Below, piece after piece: positions 33,101 through 34,390 of a DNA stretch of 34,390 nt. This DNA comes from Eximiradius proteiniborus (GTDB lineage Bacteria > Bacteroidota > Ignavibacteria > Kapaibacteriales > UBA2268). The position numbers and the translations under genes were made by a program. The DNA is taken from assembly GCA_026415495.1 (NCBI GenBank), contig JAOAGZ010000020.1, positions 1-34,390 of the forward strand, read 5' to 3'. Under the pieces are notes generated by a model that saw only the letters and a program-made list of their open reading frames with translations, did not search any database and had not been told where the DNA came from. The number at the start of each line of letters is the position of its first letter. Position 1 is the stretch's first letter.

Positions 33101-33412
33101 ATGTGCTTCGTATCCGACAAATCTTACTTCTATAGTGTGTGTTCCAGCAGGTGCTTCAAATGAAAATGCACCTTTTGCATCAGTAACAGCGCCAACACGT
33201 AATGCAGGTATCGAAACAGAAGCCCTTGGGAGTGGAGCTTTTGTTTCAGCATCATAAATAACACCCTTAACCGTAGCACGTTTTGATTGGGCTATAGCGC
33301 TCTCATTCATCAATGAAAGCGAAAGCACCCCTATCAAAACCGTCAAAAAGATACCTCTGAAAATCATACTTGATGATTTCCGTGGTAGCTTAAAGCATGC
33401 AAATTTTAGCAT
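30119..33412 (-). CDS. SusC/RagA-family TonB-dependent outer-membrane transporter
   Basis: 1097 aa, typical for SusC. Signal peptide (~16-42, ending AIAQ), a carboxypeptidase-regulatory-like domain (~46-125; VKGVIYDAETKAPLPRASV, VGYEAHTTKITLKEGE), a plug (~130-265; GRVPGVFVTRNSG, EPLYVVDGIVID, IESIEILKGASAAAIYGSQA) and a 22-strand-type barrel ending RSYRFGISIMY. It imports oligomers across the outer membrane using TonB energy. A GTG at 33418 could start two residues earlier. AAAGGG is 8 bases from the ATG at 33412 but only 2 from the GTG, so the ATG is chosen. No glycoside hydrolase is adjacent. A secreted protease lies downstream on the same strand, which fits a peptide-importing RagAB-like system (inference). 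Confidence 0.94.
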   Translation of the reverse strand: MLKFACFKLPRKSSSMIFRGIFLTVLIGVLSLSLMNESAIAQSKRATVKGVIYDAETKAPLPRASVSIPALRVGAVTDAKGAFSFEAPAGTHTIEVRFVGYEAHTTKITLKEGETRNLDIGLKTQSILTSQIVVVGLTGEVDRNTLGNTISSVSGRDVANVVSPSAIDAISGRVPGVFVTRNSGTPGAGTYITMRGRKSILGSSEPLYVVDGIVIDNSSLYDGSGTVQFSNRAVDINPQDIESIEILKGASAAAIYGSQAANGVILITTKRGKLQSMDKPAQITYTSSYTFDKQAGEVPLQRVYGQRVKFQEGKPGSNDSWGAKLPDTVKTYNHSEEPFRNAFSYEQSLTISGGVPQFDYLINGTYARNEGYVNGSLLERTSVRANIGAQILPGFNIKTNNNYIITNNDLPQDGSNTSGILLGALRTPPEFNNKIYLYPDGSMRRFGTYDNPIWTQKFNKFNSKINRFLHSTDAKWQVFDWMSLNGRVGYDRYYYQNNSRLAVGSAASPNREGSISDQRIDNEKTNLDFTANFQTYWLDNQFFTTFVTGSQIIWDYRTSNFGDATSTIPFFDMLSAGATRDAGSSRYEQKTVGMFAQVTNTWQEKLSLTLALRRDGSSTFGESDKFHYYPKVSFSYVLSNESFWESLKPTFSNVRLRASWGEAGSPSLPAAYQTNFLYGVAGFFDPWGRSTTASRSGYIGIKPGGGTSADEYIVAGAKDIKPELTIEREYGLDITLFDNLFNIEVTYYKQNVFDMILNVPVPTSTGYDQQLRNAAEMWNEGLEFSLKANPISTFDFNWVTTFNYSHNRNKVTKMIISPVQKPTDVITLGGGFVGIQNVAMVGHPLGVFYGYGWLRDVNGKIVYSGEYIKLNSDGSIMRDKYGRVTKTDANDPNGLLMEDDYGNPYINTPIQDPDQKIIGNSNPKFQISWRNDFTIMQNLTVGFLFDAAIGLDVWNGTRGALYNFGTAGDTKDRDEPWINFDGKPVLDVTDPNNPKQVTKTPFYRMYSNGFYINEPFIEDGSYIKLREFSIEYRWNGLKDWNIQTVAFTFSARNLLTITDYKGYDPEVNTFSLAEGRGFDYFTLPQVRSYRFGISIMY

Positions 33413-33861
33413 AGGCACTACCCTTTGTTTGTGAAAAAAAGTAATGAACTGTAAAGAAAAAATGAAACTAGAAACAACGTTAAAAATCTTTTTGAAATGA
33501 GTAAGTTAATTTATTATGAATAATCCCCCTTCCTATGTTAATAATTATTAAACTGTGCTGAAATCACTTGAAATCTAATTCTCACCCTTAATTTAGAAAA
33601 AATTATTTTATAAAGCAAAAAAAAATTAGTTTTTTTCTGAAAAAAAATGCATTAATTCGCAAATTCTTAATATTTTCTTCATATTTTCTTAACATTTGTA
33701 AACATTTTTTCTATTTCACAAACTGAATATCAAGAAAAAATTAATATTGAATAAAATACATAATAATGCATGATATTTTGTCTTTTTGCTCTTAAAATTA
33801 ACAATTTATTAGTAAATTAGTTATTCGATTTTTGTTTATTTTATTCTGTTTATTATTGTAA
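33413..33861. other. AT-rich divergent intergenic region
   Basis: 449 bp between susC (minus) and the PASTA gene (plus). It must hold both promoters, but no clean TTTG-N19-TAnnTTTG pair is seen on either strand. From 33590 onward it is almost pure A/T with A7-A9 and T7 runs. A 14-bp palindrome TTAATAATTATTAA lies at 33538-33551. No RNA gene or reading frame of note. Confidence 0.6.
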
Positions 33862-34390
33862 GTGAGAATTGATTTCTACAAATACAGAAAGTATGCCATC
33901 ATTCTTGCTATCTATTTAGCAGTTTGTGTATTTTTTTTAATGTTATTTGACAACCTGATTATGCCTGCTGTTATCAATTCAGGCGAAAAAGTTAAAGTAC
34001 CTTATCTAATAGGGAAAAAATTAGAAAAAGCCAAGTTTGATTTAGAAAAGCTTGGACTTAGTTGGAAAATTACTAAGGAAACCTATTCAGAAAAATTTCC
34101 TTCGGGCACAATTATTTCTCAAATGCCATCTCCTAATTTATTTGTTAAATCTTCTCGCCCGATTCTTCTAATTATCAGCAAAGGTCAAGAAAAAGTTGCT
34201 GTTCCTTATTTAATAGGTTCGAGCCTTCGCTCTGCAAGGCTTGCTTTGATGCAGCGCGGTCTTGAACTTGGTAATGTTATCTATGACTTTAATGATTTAT
34301 ATCCAAAAGATACTATTTACAGTCAATCTATTTCTGCAGGTACAATGGTACCTTTTGGTAGTAAAATAAATATCATTATCAGCAAAGGAC
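33862..34390 (+). CDS. PASTA-domain membrane protein, 5' part (runs off window)
   Basis: 176 codons are visible and the frame is open at the window end. The start is GTG at 33862, since a TAA sits directly before it in frame and the next Met would cut into the membrane helix. Residues 1-8 are short and basic, and one transmembrane helix follows (~10-35: YAIILAIYLAVCVFFLMLFD). Two PASTA domains come next, each opening VP-YLIG and ending IISKG (~44-109 and ~111-176). PASTA domains bind peptidoglycan or muropeptides. The protein begins with the membrane helix, so it has no N-terminal kinase or transpeptidase domain as in PknB or PBP2x; more PASTA units may follow past the edge. No Shine-Dalgarno is clear. 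Confidence 0.85.
   Translation, partial: MRIDFYKYRKYAIILAIYLAVCVFFLMLFDNLIMPAVINSGEKVKVPYLIGKKLEKAKFDLEKLGLSWKITKETYSEKFPSGTIISQMPSPNLFVKSSRPILLIISKGQEKVAVPYLIGSSLRSARLALMQRGLELGNVIYDFNDLYPKDTIYSQSISAGTMVPFGSKINIIISKG

Noticed and set aside
33538-33551. 14-bp palindrome TTAATAATTATTAA as an operator
   Set aside because: Made only of A and T within a very AT-rich spacer, so a chance origin is likely; no second copy was seen nearby.

Overview
The window looks like chromosomal DNA from an AT-rich member of the Bacteroidota/Chlorobiota (FCB) group. The evidence is a SusC/SusD outer-membrane pair, three secreted proteins ending in type IX secretion (T9SS) type A sorting domains, a SusD lipoprotein signal followed by acidic residues, and two tRNA promoters of the Bacteroidota form TTTG-N19/20-TAnnTTTG. 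The mix of a Gly-rich Hydin-type surface protein, an OmpA protein with two OmpA domains, and a YCF48 propeller suggests an Ignavibacteria/Kapabacteria-like lineage. That placement is inference from family resemblance. No insertion sequence, prophage, integrase or CRISPR array was seen.

Layout. Positions 1-1038 hold the 3' end of a TPR protein. A minus-strand surface-protein operon (10880 to 1022) encodes a 1611-aa Gly-rich/Hydin T9SS protein, a double-OmpA barrel protein and a subtilisin-like T9SS protease. A second minus-strand operon (14933 to 10969) encodes a WYL regulator, a rubrerythrin-like ferritin, a membrane-anchored beta-carbonic anhydrase and a secreted YCF48 propeller protein, with almost no spacing. 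On the plus strand follow an RlpA-like lipoprotein, dxs, tRNA-Lys(UUU), tRNA-Gln(UUG), prs and the bL25 gene, closed by a two-way terminator. After a small minus-strand barrel-like protein comes a plus-strand run: an HpnE-like oxidoreductase, type I aroD, a fused aroE-aroK and aroA. These cover four shikimate-pathway activities in three genes. An NSS transporter converges on aroA.

The last third carries a minus-strand trypsin-like T9SS protease split by one in-frame TAG, then a susD/susC pair upstream of it on the same strand. After a 449-bp AT-rich spacer, a plus-strand PASTA-domain membrane protein runs off the window end.

How the parts fit. Much of the window serves the cell envelope: secretion, peptidoglycan contact and nutrient uptake. 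The SusCD pair beside a secreted protease and an amino-acid-type transporter suggests peptide scavenging. The main points for follow-up are the amber-interrupted protease, the WYL/ferritin/carbonic anhydrase operon, the AroE-AroK fusion with an unusual AroA substrate loop, and an 11-bp perfect dyad at the predicted start site of tRNA-Lys.
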